The translations under genes were made by a program, and so were the position numbers. Positions 21,291-32,776 of a stretch of 64,000 bases of DNA are shown here, in pieces. Source of the stretch: Cryptomeria japonica. Its lineage: Eukaryota > Streptophyta > Pinopsida > Cupressales > Cupressaceae. Each line of letters begins with the position of its first letter. Within the stretch, counting starts at the first letter, position 1. Location of the stretch: positions 404,295,389 through 404,359,388 of the forward strand of contig NC_081408.1 in assembly GCF_030272615.1 (NCBI RefSeq). Reading direction: 5' to 3'. The notes under the pieces are model-generated. The model saw nothing but the letters and a program-made list of their open reading frames with translations. It was not told the origin of the DNA and made no database searches.

Positions 21291-22297
21291 CAATCCTAAA
21301 AAGAATTTTATCTCTCCAATCATAGACATTTCAAATTCTTGCTGCATTTCAATAGAAAAGTCTTTACATAATCATCTTCTCCTCCAAAGATTATATCATC
21401 AACAAAAACTTCTATAGCCAAGATGTCATGATTAGTCACTTTATAGTATAAGTTGTTGTCAGCATTACCTTTAGAAAAACCAATCTTAAAAAGATATTTA
21501 TCCAATCTAGCATACCAAGCTCTTGGAGCTTGCTTCAACCCATACAAAGCTTTCCTTAACCTGCAAACCATATCTTTGTTATTTGTCAAAGAAAATCCAT
21601 CAGGTTGCTCAATGTAAACTTCTTCTTCAAGATCTCCATTAAAAAATGCACATTTAATATCCATTTGATATAGTTTGTAGTTCTTATGTGCTACAAAAGC
21701 CAAGAATAATCTGACTGCCTCAATTCTAGGTACCGGTGCAAAGGTTTCATTATAATCAATTCCTTCTTTCTGAGAATATCCCTTACACACTAATCTTGCT
21801 TTATTTCTAATTACCTTACCATCTTCATTAAGTTTGTTTCTGAATACCCATTTTGTTCCAATCACATTTTTGTCTTTAAGCCGGGGAACTAATGTCCATG
21901 TGTTGTTCTTCTCAATTTGTTCTAGTTCCTCTTCCATAGCTTTAATCCAGTGTTTATCTTCACTTGCCTCATTAATTGATGATGGTTCAATTTGAGAAAT
22001 AAGACATACCTCTTCATTTTCCAATATTCCTCTTGTCATAACTCCTTGATACTTGTTCCCAATTATCTGATTTTCAGAGTGATTCAGTCTTACATACCGG
22101 GGTGTCTTTGTTTGTTGTTGTTCCTCAGTTACAGTGGAATTTTTAGATGATACCGGTGTAACTGGATCTTCTTTCTATACCAATGGATTCAATGTAGGTT
22201 CATTTATCAGTATCTCTGTTGCCGGTTCAGAGTCTATATACCTTGAAGTTCCTCTAAATTGTTCATCAATCTTCACATTTGTACTCTCAACAATTTT
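21291..22297 (-). pseudogene. Reverse transcriptase of element C
   Basis: Recognised by [90 protein letters not shown] and the active site FVDD in [10 protein letters not shown]. The start is joined to the integrase part through TAG codons near 22295 and 22175 that fit CAG-to-TAG. It copies the element's RNA and is the most complete domain of this element. Confidence 0.9.
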
Positions 22298-23092
22298 CTA
22301 CAATCTCTTGTTAAAACATCTATATGCTTTGCTTTTAGATGAATAACCAAGAAATATTCCTTCATCACTTCTAGGATCAAATTTTCCAATATACTCATCT
22401 CTCCTAATATAGAATTTACTTCCAAATATTCTGAAATATTTAAGAGTAGGAGTAATGCCAAACCATAGTTCATGAGGGGTCTTATCGGTTTCACCTTTGA
22501 TGTGAACTTTGTTGAATGTATAGACCATTGTGCTTACTGCCTCTCTCCAATATACATGTGGTAGATTTGCTTCTGATAACATACTTCTAGCTGCATCCAA
22601 GATAGTTCTATTTTTCCTTTCTACATCTCCATTTTGTTGTGGTGTCCGGGGTGCTGTTAACTGTCTTCTGATTCCATTCACTTCACAGAATGTATTAAGT
22701 TCCTTAGATGTAAATTCACCTCCTTGATTTGATCTCAGACATTTGATTTTCTTATCAGTTTCATTTTCTACCATTACCTTGAATAGTTTTAACTTCCCAA
22801 GTGGTTCTGATTTTTCTCTCCTTCTTTCTTCAAGTTCTCTTGCATAAAAAGCTTTCCAATCAGATTTGTCAAATGATGGTGTAGATGATGTTGATGCCTT
22901 AAAAGATAAATCTATCTTTATAGTAGCAACAGGACCAAATTCCTTAATTTCAAAAGCTGAAAGTTTTCCAATCAATGTGTCCCTAGTTACTAATGTATTA
23001 GGCATTGTTCTTAACTCATTTATAGCAGTAACTTTCATTTTATATGCCGATGGAAATACTCTTGAAAACTTTTGAAACAATTTCATCTTCAC
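22298..23092 (-). pseudogene. Fused gag fragment and integrase core of element C
   Basis: The first 100 or so residues are gag C-terminal type (FPSAYKMKVTAINELRTMPN). At about 22800, after RREKSE, the sequence jumps to LGKLKLFKVMVENETDKKIK, which is integrase core. The gag zinc knuckle, protease, integrase zinc domain and first catalytic Asp are absent. The second Asp position reads CLRSNQGGEF (Asn for Asp); the Glu is kept in TPQQNGDVERKNRT. The frame is open, so the deletion is in frame. Confidence 0.88.
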
Positions 23093-23471
23093 TTAAGGTT
23101 CCTCCATAACATTTAATACCCAAAACAATTTCATTAACTCTTTCCATAAAAGCAGTAATGCTTTCATCTTCTTCCATTATCAGATTTTCATACCTGACCC
23201 AGAAGCTTTCAAGTTTTGCAATTTTGACTGTTGAATCTCCTTCGTTCAATGTTTCCAAATGATCCCAAATAGCTTTAGCAGTAGACCTATATGATAATCC
23301 CATGATTTGCTGATCTGATAATGTGCTCAAAAGTGCTTCTCTTGCTTTGCAATCATTTTCCTCATCTTTTTCTAAGGGAGGTGGATTAGGTTGAAATTGA
23401 GTAGGAGCAATATAACCATTCTTTGTAACATCCCAGATGACCTTTCCAATGCAATTTAGATGTGTCTCCAT
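23040..23471 (-). pseudogene. gag N-terminal part of element C
   Basis: Copia-type gag (UBN2-like): KVIWDVTKNGYIAPTQ, AREALLSTLSDQQIMGLSYR, AKAIWDHLETLNEGDSTVKI, ESITAFMERVNEIVLGIKCY. It is in a different frame from the following part, with the frameshift near 23060-23090. It begins about 115 bp after the PBS. It would form the virus-like shell. Confidence 0.85.
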
Positions 23472-23585
23472 TCTGATCTTTCATATGCCATAGTTGTTTC
23501 CATCAAGTTTAGGACTGTCCTTCTTGAAATAGTTAGTAGACATTGGATCTCCTCAAGCAGTTAAACTTCTGCAAAAAGAGGACTA

Positions 23586-23598
23586 GGCTCTGATACCA
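23586..23598 (-). other. Primer-binding site of element C
   Basis: On the minus strand TGGTATCAGAGCC, two bases inside the 5' LTR. It is the classic plant PBS complementary to the 3' end of initiator tRNA-Met. Confidence 0.95.
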
Positions 23599-23600
23599 AT

Positions 23601-24679
23601 TGTTATGTCCCAGAGACAACTGAGAGGGGGGGGGGGGGGGTGAATCAGTTGTCAAATAAATTCAAACCAAAAATAACTTAACCAACCTTAATGCTTAATA
23701 CTGGTAAACCAAACTTTATGCTGGTAGACAGTTTATCGATTAATTGTAGTACCGGTAAAGATTAATGCATGAAACAAAAAGACAATAACATCCACAACAC
23801 ATAGCACCAATATTTGTACATGGAAACCCTATAAGGGGAAAAACCACGACGGGAAACCTTACCCACAATCAGATGATACTACTATAGATAGTATGTGTAT
23901 ACAAATGGGGTTTGCACATGCAGAAAGGCCAAGCGCCTAGAGCTCACTACTCAAACACAAATAGGAGTCACACTGACTACAATTGGATGGTTAAATCCAA
24001 TAATGATGTACTGCTCAAAATAGCATTTTCATATGCTATATTTAGTAACGGTGTAGTTCTCATATGTCCTCACAAAAACCTTGCTTCACCTTCAAATGAT
24101 GTTTGCGTGTATAGCTCTGCTTATTCTCGCATATACCTTCTTACAATTCCTTTTCCCAATCGCATATCGATCTTACAAATAAGATCTTACATATATACCA
24201 TAACCTAAGACCAATTTTAGTAGGTCGGCTCTAAAAGATATTACAATAAAAAAATTACAAGTAAATAAATAACCGATGCAATATCCAATTCAACATGTCG
24301 GCTTAATGCATTTACAACAACAACAACAACAAAATCCTCTCCAAAGCATGTCATGCTGATCTGGAATAGCTAAGCCTATCGGTGCTTATTCTGGACCTAT
24401 TTGTTAGTAACAACAAATATAAAAATATGAATATACCAATGAATAAATCTCCAAGATAAAGTGTCCAAATGATGTCTCCAACATAACCAAGTGTTTTCCA
24501 TGTCATTCCAAGTGCCGGTGAATAATATATCCTGCCGGTGTACTAGATACCGGTGATTGTGCATAAGTCACTTGCTTGCCAGTGAACATTGCCAATTCTC
24601 CAATGTGGCAGAGTTGATAAGTGTTAATAGGTGTTGACATCAATGAAAAAACCATATCAACATAACCAAAATACCAACA
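23601..24679 (-). repeat. 5' LTR of element C
   Basis: 1079 bp, paired with 18998-20072. It keeps the inverted repeat (23615-23623 and 23645-23653) but with a run of 15 G between the arms. It is followed by CATAC at 24680-24684. Confidence 0.93.
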
Positions 24680-24684
24680 CATAC
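24680..24684. repeat. Target-site duplication of element C, right copy
   Basis: CATAC, identical to 18993-18997. Confidence 0.95.
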
Positions 24685-26120
24685 ATCCCCAGAAAGAGCC
24701 ACTGTTAGCACATATTTTTGCAAAATATTTTTATGCTATTTAAATGATGCATTCTATGTGTATTTCTATCATAAGAGCATTTAATTCTAGGTTGTATGTG
24801 CAGGAGCTATGTAGCACATCAAAAAAATCCAGCTATGACCTATTTTTTGAATGGACAAGTATCACTTGGGCATGCTAAGTGTTGGTATTGAGTGGCGACT
24901 ACATGAAGAGGTTTCATTATGACAGTATTGGGATCCTTATAAGAGCATTTTTGCACATGATAGAGATTGGCCCTATGTGATAGAATCTGACATTTTATTA
25001 GCACATATGAAGTGTCCATGGAAGATTGGAAGCATCAGCATTCATGAAGAGGAGCTTAATTTGCATGATTTTCAAATTTGAGTTATCGACACAAGTTACC
25101 CCGACAAGAGCGCTTATTCAAAATAATGGAAAGATCTCTTGGCGTAACCCAGACTGACCACTCTAAAGGAGAAATAAAAATAATTTCATAATGGAGGGAT
25201 CATCGACATAACATTCACCATCAAAGGCATGAGAAAAGTGTTATGCCGATAGCCAATAAGGCTATCAGTACAACTTACATCGATGAAGGAGAATGCAGAG
25301 TGGATACTTTGAAGTCATCGGGATATCGGAAAGTATAAAAAATAGCTACCCCGATACTTGATAGAATGGATATAATGGTGGATGGAAATGAGGTTTCATT
25401 GAGATAGCCTACACCAAAAGAAGTGACTAGGAAAGTAACAGGGTGAAGTCATTTGGATAATATCGGCTAATCAGAAGAAGACATTTTTTGCTACGCTGAT
25501 ACCCGATGAGGAAGTTGAGGTAGTCGCTAAGAAGGAGACCTCATCGAGGGAACATAGGCTGATAGACCAGAATAACATAATGATAGACAAGTTGCATCCT
25601 GATCTTATCGGGTCATCGAAGAAACATAAGATAGGTTGTCCTGACACCCGATAAGCCTTGCAACATGATGAACAAGAAGGAGGATTCATTGGGATAGGTC
25701 AGGTTCAGTGGAATGAAAGAAAAATGGCTACGATGAAGCCCAATGGATTGATCGGGGAAACCTACGCCGATCACAAAGATAGAAATCCATATCATCATTG
25801 CATGTACAAATTGGAAAAATGTACCATACGGGTGGCGCCAAGTGATCAAATCATCGGGAGGAGTTGTGCCAATTAGCTGTTGTAAAATTTGATTTTAAAC
25901 GGATTAGCCCGCCATTATTAAATGCAGACAACAGGTAGGTCTGTGTTCGCACAAAGCATATCATAGAAGGATTTCAATTGAGTAAATGCTTCTAATGTAT
26001 CAAATCTATATGTGGGAGTTTGTACAAGGAATTTGCATAACAGATTGAAGCGGACAAAAAAGATTGAAGTAAAATTGAACTATAGAGAATTGAATTTTAG
26101 AAGGCTTGAAAAATTCAAAT
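24685..26120. other. No recognisable gene; possibly 3' part of element A
   Basis: About 1.4 kb continuing the host sequence of element C. No open frame of note and no known domain. TGTTAGCACATATTTTTGC at about 24703 could open an LTR, but I find no second copy in the window. The middle (25080-25880) is rich in ATCGG and CCGAT words, unlike its AT-rich flanks. A weak TGGCGCC at 25831 is not next to any LTR end. Confidence 0.4.
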
Positions 26121-27731
26121 ATGGAGGGTTCTAGTTCTAAAGGCAAGAGGAAGGTCATTTTAGTTTTTGATAGTGCCTTGAAGAAATCTAAAGGTGGAGA
26201 AAGTGTGCAGAAGTGGAAGTTGAATCAGGACATGATCGACCAGATGAACTCACCAGGAGCCAACTCTTGAAGGTCTAAGGTTAATTTTCCTATCCGTGAT
26301 CAACTAGAGGATGATTATAAGGAAATTGGTGATGTCTGGACTAGGGTTAGGGGGCATGAATTTTTCCTCTACCATTACTCATGAAGACAAAATCTGATGC
26401 CAATATCTAATTCATGGATTACCGGTCTAGGTAAGCTCGTAGTTCCGAATGTATTCATAAATATTGAATTGTTGAAAACCTTAGTTAAGAGCTACAATGC
26501 TACAAAGAGATGCATCCAATTTCCCAATGGTGATGCATTTATTCACTTCAATACGGCCACAATCTATAAAGTATTTGATCTGAGTTATGGAGCAGAGGTG
26601 CCTCTATTATTTGACTAATTAGAAGAAGAATACAGAACCATGGACATGACCTATCAAGGATGGAACTTAGTCATTCATAGGGTGGAGAAAGGGAAGCTAA
26701 TTGATGAAGATGGTCCACCCTACGATGTAAATATTTTTAGACAGTATTTACAATACACATATATGGCTTGCAGACAGGTAGGCGGAATTGAAACTCTAGA
26801 TGTAGCACAGATGGGGCCATTGGTTCTTGCAACAGACATTCAAAGGCACGAACCAAGACAATTTGATTATGCAACCTATCTAGTTGACAAACTGCATGAG
26901 GGTTTTCTAAATCTTTAGAATAACCCTTACAAGTCCTTCAAGAATTATTCACTATTGATGCATATTGTGTTGTTTTATGCAATATTGAAAGGACTATGGC
27001 CAGATGGCTTAAGGGTAAATCCTCAGGGAAAGGATGGACATGATCATCCTGTATAGCTGTGGGTGTCACTGTGGGATTTGAGGTATGATAAATCTCACTA
27101 TGTGAGATTTGAGGAATTTTTTGTTAAACCATTGTTCAGGGTTTATAATGTGCCATGTGAAGGGTCATTGTCAAGGCCACATGAATACAAGGATACCAGA
27201 GTCAACCATAATTGGGGAGATTGGGATACTTGTAGAGATTTCACATTTTTTAGGGTTTTTTGATTCAAAGGTGCTCCTTATGTGCTACCAAAGCTTGTGT
27301 CAGACCGAATTGCTTACTTGGAGATTGTGAGACAATTGAGTGTCTCTAATGCACAACACTTTTGGGGTGCCCAAAAGCAAGCCTTGTTACCTAGGACTCT
27401 TAAGTTTGGAGATTTCAGAATAGTCTCTACCAGAGCTTATGAAGCCATAAATAAGAATCTAGTGGATGAATTCAATCTATATATACACACGCCAAGGAAG
27501 AACTATGACCCAGAAGGTTACATCCACATGTGCAGATCATTACTTAGTGCAACCCTTAACATCACCCATGCAGATACCTTGGACATGACTGAAACAGGGG
27601 AACAACTGGATAATTTTGTTACATTGGAAGTGGCAGTCAAAGATATCATCTTTAATGCTTGCACCTATAAAGATGAAGAATATCTTCGGCATATTCAGAC
27701 GTGCGGTCAGAGGTTGGATGGAAAAAGTTAA
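26121..27731 (+). pseudogene. Decayed 537-codon reading frame of unknown function
   Basis: One frame runs from ATG at 26121 to TAA at 27729-27731 with six internal stops and no frame change. All six (TGA near 26268 and 26382, TAA 26616, TAG 26916, TAG near 27054, TGA 27261) are one C-to-T change from CGA, CAA or CAG. Readable parts include MEGSSSKGKRKVILVF (basic N-terminus), CIQFPNGDAFIHFNTATIYK followed by VFDLS, FDYATYLVDKLHEGF, LFYAILKGLWPDGLRV and FNLYIHTPRKNYDPEG. I do not recognise the family. The lead-in recalls extra reading frames of plant retrotransposons (PMD or Athila ORF1 type), without a firm match. It lies downstream of A on the same strand. Confidence 0.6.
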
Positions 27732-28322
27732 TTTTTATCATTATAATATGTTTTGTAATGTTTCTGGTTGCCATAACAGTTAGGGAGTTATTAGTTAGGT
27801 TTGTGATAGTTTTTAGTTTATACTGATGAAAGGGTGTATCCTTTCATTTGTGTCTTTTGACTCACATATGTATAAGGAGTCAATTTGTATGTAGAGAGGG
27901 GGATGATTTTTTCACATTGTCTGTTGGGATTGCTAGTATTGTGTTCAGGCAAGTCTATAGGAATGAAAAGTTATATTTTGTGCAAGAAAGAACATCATGA
28001 AGTACTTGTGAGTTTGTAGCTTTTGTACATCTTTTTATTCCAAAACTAATATATAAGATTCATTGTTTTATCTTTAGATCATTTTGTTACATTGTGTTGA
28101 TGAATCAAGTCCTTTGGGTAAATCTAATTTAGATTTATTGTAGTGTGCCATCACATACTGTTGTATATGAAGCATAATTGTTTTTGTTTTTCTTGCAACA
28201 CATAATGAAACCATTGCAGTGATAGTTTTACATATTGTGAGTTTTTCAAACTGTCTCCAAAGTTGATTAAAATATTTGTCCACTAAGTAACACATTAATT
28301 GTCAGATAAGACACTGGTCTAT
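27732..28322 (+). other. No gene seen; possible polypurine tract at 27891
   Basis: AT-rich flank of the unknown frame. GTAGAGAGGGGGA (27891-27903) followed directly by TG looks like a PPT next to an LTR start. If so, a 3' LTR of the element carrying the unknown frame would begin at 27904 and be cut off by element D at 28322. No second copy of this LTR is visible to test it. Confidence 0.35.
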
Positions 28323-29692
28323 TGTTAATATGACCAATTTCCTAAGTGAATATTTAATATTCATTTTAACCTCATTCCTCTATTTAATTAAATGAATTAC
28401 TTAATTTATTTAATTAATCTCACCTAAGCCTTTCATAACCTTTAATTAAATAAATCACTTTATTTAATTAATTCCCCTTTCTCCCCTTTTAATTAAATTG
28501 ATCCTTGCAAGTAAATAAATCTAATTTATTTATTTAAATTCCCCACTTGTATTTATGCAAGTTGCATCTATTTTTGTTGAAATAAGGTAATTTATTTTAA
28601 TTAAAATTCCCTTCCATCCACTTGCAAAATCCTACATCTCCCACTTGCCTTTCTAAAATCCCTTCTAGATTCTTCTAATCACTTCTAATTTAGCCTAATC
28701 CTCTCCTACATATTGTCACATCCCTAAGGAAAGGGAAGTAACTTCGCAAACCCTCAAAGTCTTCAATAACCATTAAAGGCTTTATGTCTTCAACAAGTTA
28801 ACCTTCAAATTCTTCATAACTATTAATGGTTAACTCAACCTTCTTGCATGATTATAGACTTTCTCTCTAACTCAACCCTCATCTAACCCAAGGGTCTCAT
28901 CAAGAATTCATAGCTTTAACCTTGGTTATTCCTTTAACCCTTGCACAAGAGTTTATCCCTTGGGTAAAAGCTTTATCCATTGGATAAACATAACATAACC
29001 TTAACCCTTACCTCCTAAGGTAACCATCATGTCTTCTCAAGCATTTAATGCTTCTTTCATCTCCTCTCAAGCAACCTCTTGTTGACAATTGTCACCATTT
29101 GATTGGTGAGAATTGTAAACATGGATTGATAACTTTCAATACTGGCCCTTGCTAAGATTATGCAATCTTGATCATCCATTCCCTATTGTTTCTATAAATA
29201 GAGCTCTCATTCTCTCATTTTGCGATATCCAAGTTTCATGCATCTAATCTATAGTCATTTTACTAAGCATTTAGCCTCTCTTTGATAAAATCATCTTAAA
29301 TAGCATTTTAGAAATAATTTTAAATATCATAGCATATCCATGTTAGACTAGTATATATTGTTAGGATATGATTACTAATCTTCATCATAACATCATATTC
29401 ATGCTACTTTAAATCATCATAGATTAAATATCATACATATCTAAGAATGCATTCATGCTAAATTAATCAAACATCACTCATTCTTGGAGTTGTCATTCTT
29501 AAGTCACTTTGCTCAGTAATCTGAGAGAAAAGGAATTGACTTGAGGAATCATGTGAGATAGAGAACAAAGGAACACCCCTTGGGAAGTTGAGCTATTCAT
29601 TATAGCTCCATAACTTGCACCAAGAGTCCCATTGGTGTCTGGATCTTTTGGAAACTGAATTTTATGTTTCTTTACCACACATTTCCCACACA
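28323..29692 (+). repeat. 5' LTR of element D
   Basis: 1370 bp, matching 46522-47807 plus 58710-58822. It opens TGTTAATATGACC, where the 3' copy opens TGTAGAAGAATAAAAATGACC, so a small deletion has altered the first bases. It ends CCCACACA before the PBS. TATTTAATTAAAT-type palindromes cluster at 28350-28570. TTTCTATAAATAGAGCTCTC at about 29190 contains a good TATA box (CTATAAATA), and transcription could start about 30 bp further. Confidence 0.9.
29188..29202 (+). promoter_or_regulatory. Candidate TATA box in the 5' LTR of element D
   Basis: TCTATAAATAGAG is a near-consensus plant TATA box about 500 bp before the LTR end. The same sequence is kept in the 3' LTR at about 47415-47430 (TTTCTATAAATAGAGCTC). 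Conservation between diverged LTRs and its place fit the U3/R border, but no start site can be read directly. Confidence 0.55.
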
Positions 29693-29698
29693 TATTTT

Positions 29699-29716
29699 TG
29701 GTGCCCACCGTGGGGC
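29699..29716 (+). other. Primer-binding site of element D
   Basis: TGGTGCCCACCGTGGGGC, six bases after the 5' LTR. It begins TGG as a tRNA 3'-end complement and has the GCCCACCGTGGGGC style of Tat elements. It contains a self-complementary GCCCACCGTGGGGC core. The tRNA partner is not named here. Confidence 0.85.
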
Positions 29717-29782
29717 AAAACCCCATTAGTCTTATCATTTTTGATGTAGGAGCAATTTGGCACGCGCGTGGAAAAGAGGAGT

Positions 29783-30040
29783 TAGTGCATTGGAGCATTC
29801 TGTTAGCGCATAGAAACATTTAGTTAGGGCTCCTGGTTTACTATTTAGCGCATAAGACCTCTTCATTAGCGCATTTAGGATTTTAGTTAGCGCATAACCA
29901 TCTAACTACCTCCTGTATAATCATAGCGCATTTGGAAAATAGAGTAGCGCATGCAGTAAACAACTTAGCGCATAGGAAGGATTTTGTAGTGCATCTGTGC
30001 TTTTCTGTAGCGCATAGGTGCAACAGTATAGCGCATTGAT
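29783..30040 (+). repeat. TTAGCGCAT motif array 1
   Basis: Nine exact AGCGCAT words by my count in about 260 bp, usually as TTAGCGCAT or ATAGCGCAT, every 15-40 bp with unrelated sequence between. Variants such as AGTGCAT (C-to-T) also occur. Irregular spacing distinguishes it from a simple tandem repeat. Confidence 0.85.
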
Positions 30041-30682
30041 CTGATATAGAAAGGCAAAATTTTGTAACCGAAGGAAAACAATTTTAGGCTTGTGTAAGCC
30101 CCCATCAGATTTTGTTTTTACTGACTTTCTTCTTGCAAGTAGCTAATCACTTTTGTGCAGGTTTAGATTAAGGTAAATAAGAATTTTAATTCTTTTAACT
30201 TTCTAGTAAAAAGAATTCACTTTTTAATAAATTTTTAAAGAATCTCATGTTTTCATTTTGGGCTTAAAATTTCCTACATCGTCATTTGGGTTCTAAAAAG
30301 AATTTCATTGCAAGGTAAAAAGAACAACAAAAACAAACTCTTTCTTTCTTTGCAAGTTAGGAAAAAAATTTCAATTTGGGTCTAAAAAGAACAAGTTTCC
30401 TTTTTGCAAAAGAACTTCACCTTTGGTGCATAAAAGGATCCATTTTTATTTTTTAAAGTGTAAAAAGAACCTCACTTTTTATTTTTTGCAAAGCAAGGGA
30501 GTTTTAAATTCATGATTTTTCTTTTGTTGACTAGGATTTCCATTTTCTTAGATAGAAAATTATTGCTATGAGGATCTAAAAAGAACACCATGCTTTTTTG
30601 GAGGAAAATCTCCAAATAGAAGATAAATCATCATTGTTTTGAAGGTTAAAAACAAATTGTTTGCCTTGTCTCGAAAGTGAAA

Positions 30683-30925
30683 GGTATATGCTCTCTTCTT
30701 AATTGGGTGACCAAAAAGCCAAACCACTCTTATGCTTTCTTTACTTCAAGCAATTAAATCCTTTAGTAGGCCTGCCCTCCCAAGTTGCTCTTAGAGCGCC
30801 ATTTAAATGGTCGGTGAGAGGGGAACAACCTAAGTGGGAAACGACTTTATTGCCAAGTGTTCCAACCCACTATAATCAAAAGTGGAGGCTGACGAAAGTC
30901 TCTTCAATGGTTTTCCTCAGCGATT
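30683..30925 (+). other. Conserved leader block (element D copy)
   Basis: Contains in order AAAGGTATATGCTCTCTTCT, GCCAAACCACTC, GGCCTGCCCTCCCAAGTTGC, GAGAGGGGAACAACCTAAGT, CCAACCCACTATAATC and GACGAAAGTCTCTTCAATGG. These match the series at 12905-13150 of element B, read on the opposite strand. It is about 1 kb into the leader and has no shared open frame. Confidence 0.75.
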
Positions 30926-31504
30926 AACCTTCCCCTGATATCTTTAAGATATGTATCGCCTTTTTTCTAAAGGTTGGGAAGTCTCTCGAGGGATTTTATC
31001 GCTGAAAACCGAACAAAAGCCTGATTAAAAACCTTAGCAGTAGAAAATTTGAGCCGAGTTAGTATCCAAACATCTTCAATATCATAGTGCAAGGGTGGGG
31101 AAGAATCCACCCCCAAGATCACTCACCATATATCTCCCAAGATAGCTACTCAATTGTGAAATAATTCAATTTGAGTTAATTTTTGGCAAAAGGCAAAAAA
31201 ATGGGTGCCCCCTAGGGGGTGACAAGACTGTTTGAGCTGACGGAGTATCGAGACTAGTGGGCTATGATATTGTTGATGACTCTTGAATAAAGAGTCTATC
31301 TGATTTGTCTTACTTGTTATCTAAACCTGTGAAAACATCGGGGATTTGAACACATCCTAATAGAACATACACTATTTGTCTAGTATAGGCAAATTTTTTT
31401 TTCTCATTTGTGTGCCGTGTTTGCAATTTATTTTTCAGAAAACCATCCATCAAAAGTATAAGTTAAAATTCCAAAATGGCAGAAAATAAAGAAATCGGGG
31501 CAGC

Positions 31505-31868
31505 TTAGCGCATAGGAGCAACTTCCTAGCACGTATCAACCATTTTATAGCATATCTGCACCAAAACTTAGTGCTCTCATCCTTCACTTTAGCGCATAAA
31601 CAGTTTCAGATTAAGAAAATTTTCAATAGCACTTTGTGATACCAGTTTAGCGCATTTGCACATCATCTTAGCGCATAGGAGGCATTCTTTAGCTCTTTCA
31701 TCTTAAATGGGTGCGCTTTTCAGGAACATATTAGCGCGTAATCTTTCAGTCAAAATAGTTTCAAACAAATCTCTGTCAGCACGTAGAAGAGGCAGCTTAG
31801 CGCATAGAGAATTTTTTGTGGCACATCTAGATCATTAGTTAGAGCATCCAGTCTCTGCTTTAGCGCAT
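31505..31868 (+). repeat. TTAGCGCAT motif array 2
   Basis: Six exact AGCGCAT words plus at least eight one- or two-base variants (AGCACGTA, AGCATATC, AGTGCTC, AGCGCGTA) in about 360 bp. Same motif and similar spacing as the array at 29783-30040. It is separated from it by the A-rich region and the conserved leader block. Confidence 0.8.
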
Positions 31869-32776
31869 GGTAAAAACCCAGAAAAACAGAGAGTAAACCA
31901 GGCCTTTCAAAAAAAAATTATCATCAGTTGTAAGTACCCTTTTTGGTCCTCTGTCAAACTCATCAATCAAAATCTGAACCAGATTATCAAAGAAAACAAT
32001 TCCCAAAATCAAGCAAGCATCCTTAGGACAAATTTTTCAAATCTTAAACTAGCTCGAGATAAGACTTCATCAACCAAAATCAGGCAGTACCATCACATTG
32101 ATCGAAGTTTCACCTATGATCAAAGTTTCACAATCTAATGGATCCTATCACAAACAAAATACCAAGTTTAATCCTTAAGTTGTCAAATCGAGTTTCCATA
32201 TCAGGAGACTCTTATTCATATCATTTGACACACTTTGTCATGGGGGTGAATCTAACTAAAACCTTTACTTGATGAAGTAAGCTTGATTTTTTAAAACAAA
32301 GTATCACAATCCAACATCAAAGGAAACCATTGATCATTCGTGTATGACCACTCCTCATATTTTGAGAAGAACAATTCTTCATCACAAAACTAAGTTGAAG
32401 AAGAGACAACCTAGTTATAAGACACTTGCAAAAAGGAATAAGTTTCTCTATATCAATCACCAACTTTTTAAATGACATCATGCATTCTTATGTCATATAC
32501 AATTGTATATTCAAGGCAAATCAAATGAGTTTGACAAAGAACCTTTAAGAAGGAGAGCTTATATTCAGAAAGTGACATTCAACCAATGCTTAAATCATGG
32601 AGGAAGGATCAACCCCTCTTTATTCCCACAATTTTGTATCACTTATAGTGAAGCTCGACTTGAACCACCAACCCTTGAGAGAGAAGAAGAGGATGAACCT
32701 CCCTTTGTAATCAAATTTTTTTGTTGAGGAACATATTCTATCCACCAAACACCACCAGGAACTCCGATAGAAATAA

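Larger units (their letters stand above)
18998..24679 (-). mobile_element. Element C: internally deleted Ty1/copia retrotransposon
   Basis: 5682 bp on the minus strand, with LTRs of 1075 and 1079 bp (TGTTA...CCAACA), a PBS of initiator-Met type, a PPT and TSD CATAC. The order on the minus strand is gag, a truncated integrase, RT, RNase H, which is the copia order (integrase before RT). The gag zinc knuckle, the protease and the first part of integrase are missing. LTR divergence is several percent by eye. It sits in the 3' flank of element A. Confidence 0.93.
29717..32776 (+). other. 5' leader of element D
   Basis: About 3 kb before gag with no convincing gene. It holds two arrays of the motif TTAGCGCAT (29783-30040 and 31505-31868), A-rich stretches with repeated AAAAGAAC words at 30170-30600, and the conserved leader block (30683-30925) shared with element B. 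Short open frames here have no coding character. Confidence 0.75.

Noticed and set aside
25831-25843. TGGCGCCAAGTGA as a primer-binding site
   Set aside because: No LTR end lies in front of it and no partner LTR is found in the window.
24703-26120. A possible 3' LTR of element A starting TGTTAGCAC
   Set aside because: No clear PPT before it and no second copy in the window; kept only as an unassigned stretch.
24685-28322. A host gene with exons (the unknown frame plus flanks)
   Set aside because: The frame is intronless in one piece with several stops, and no splice-site structure or host domain is visible; a retrotransposon extra frame is more likely, though not proven.
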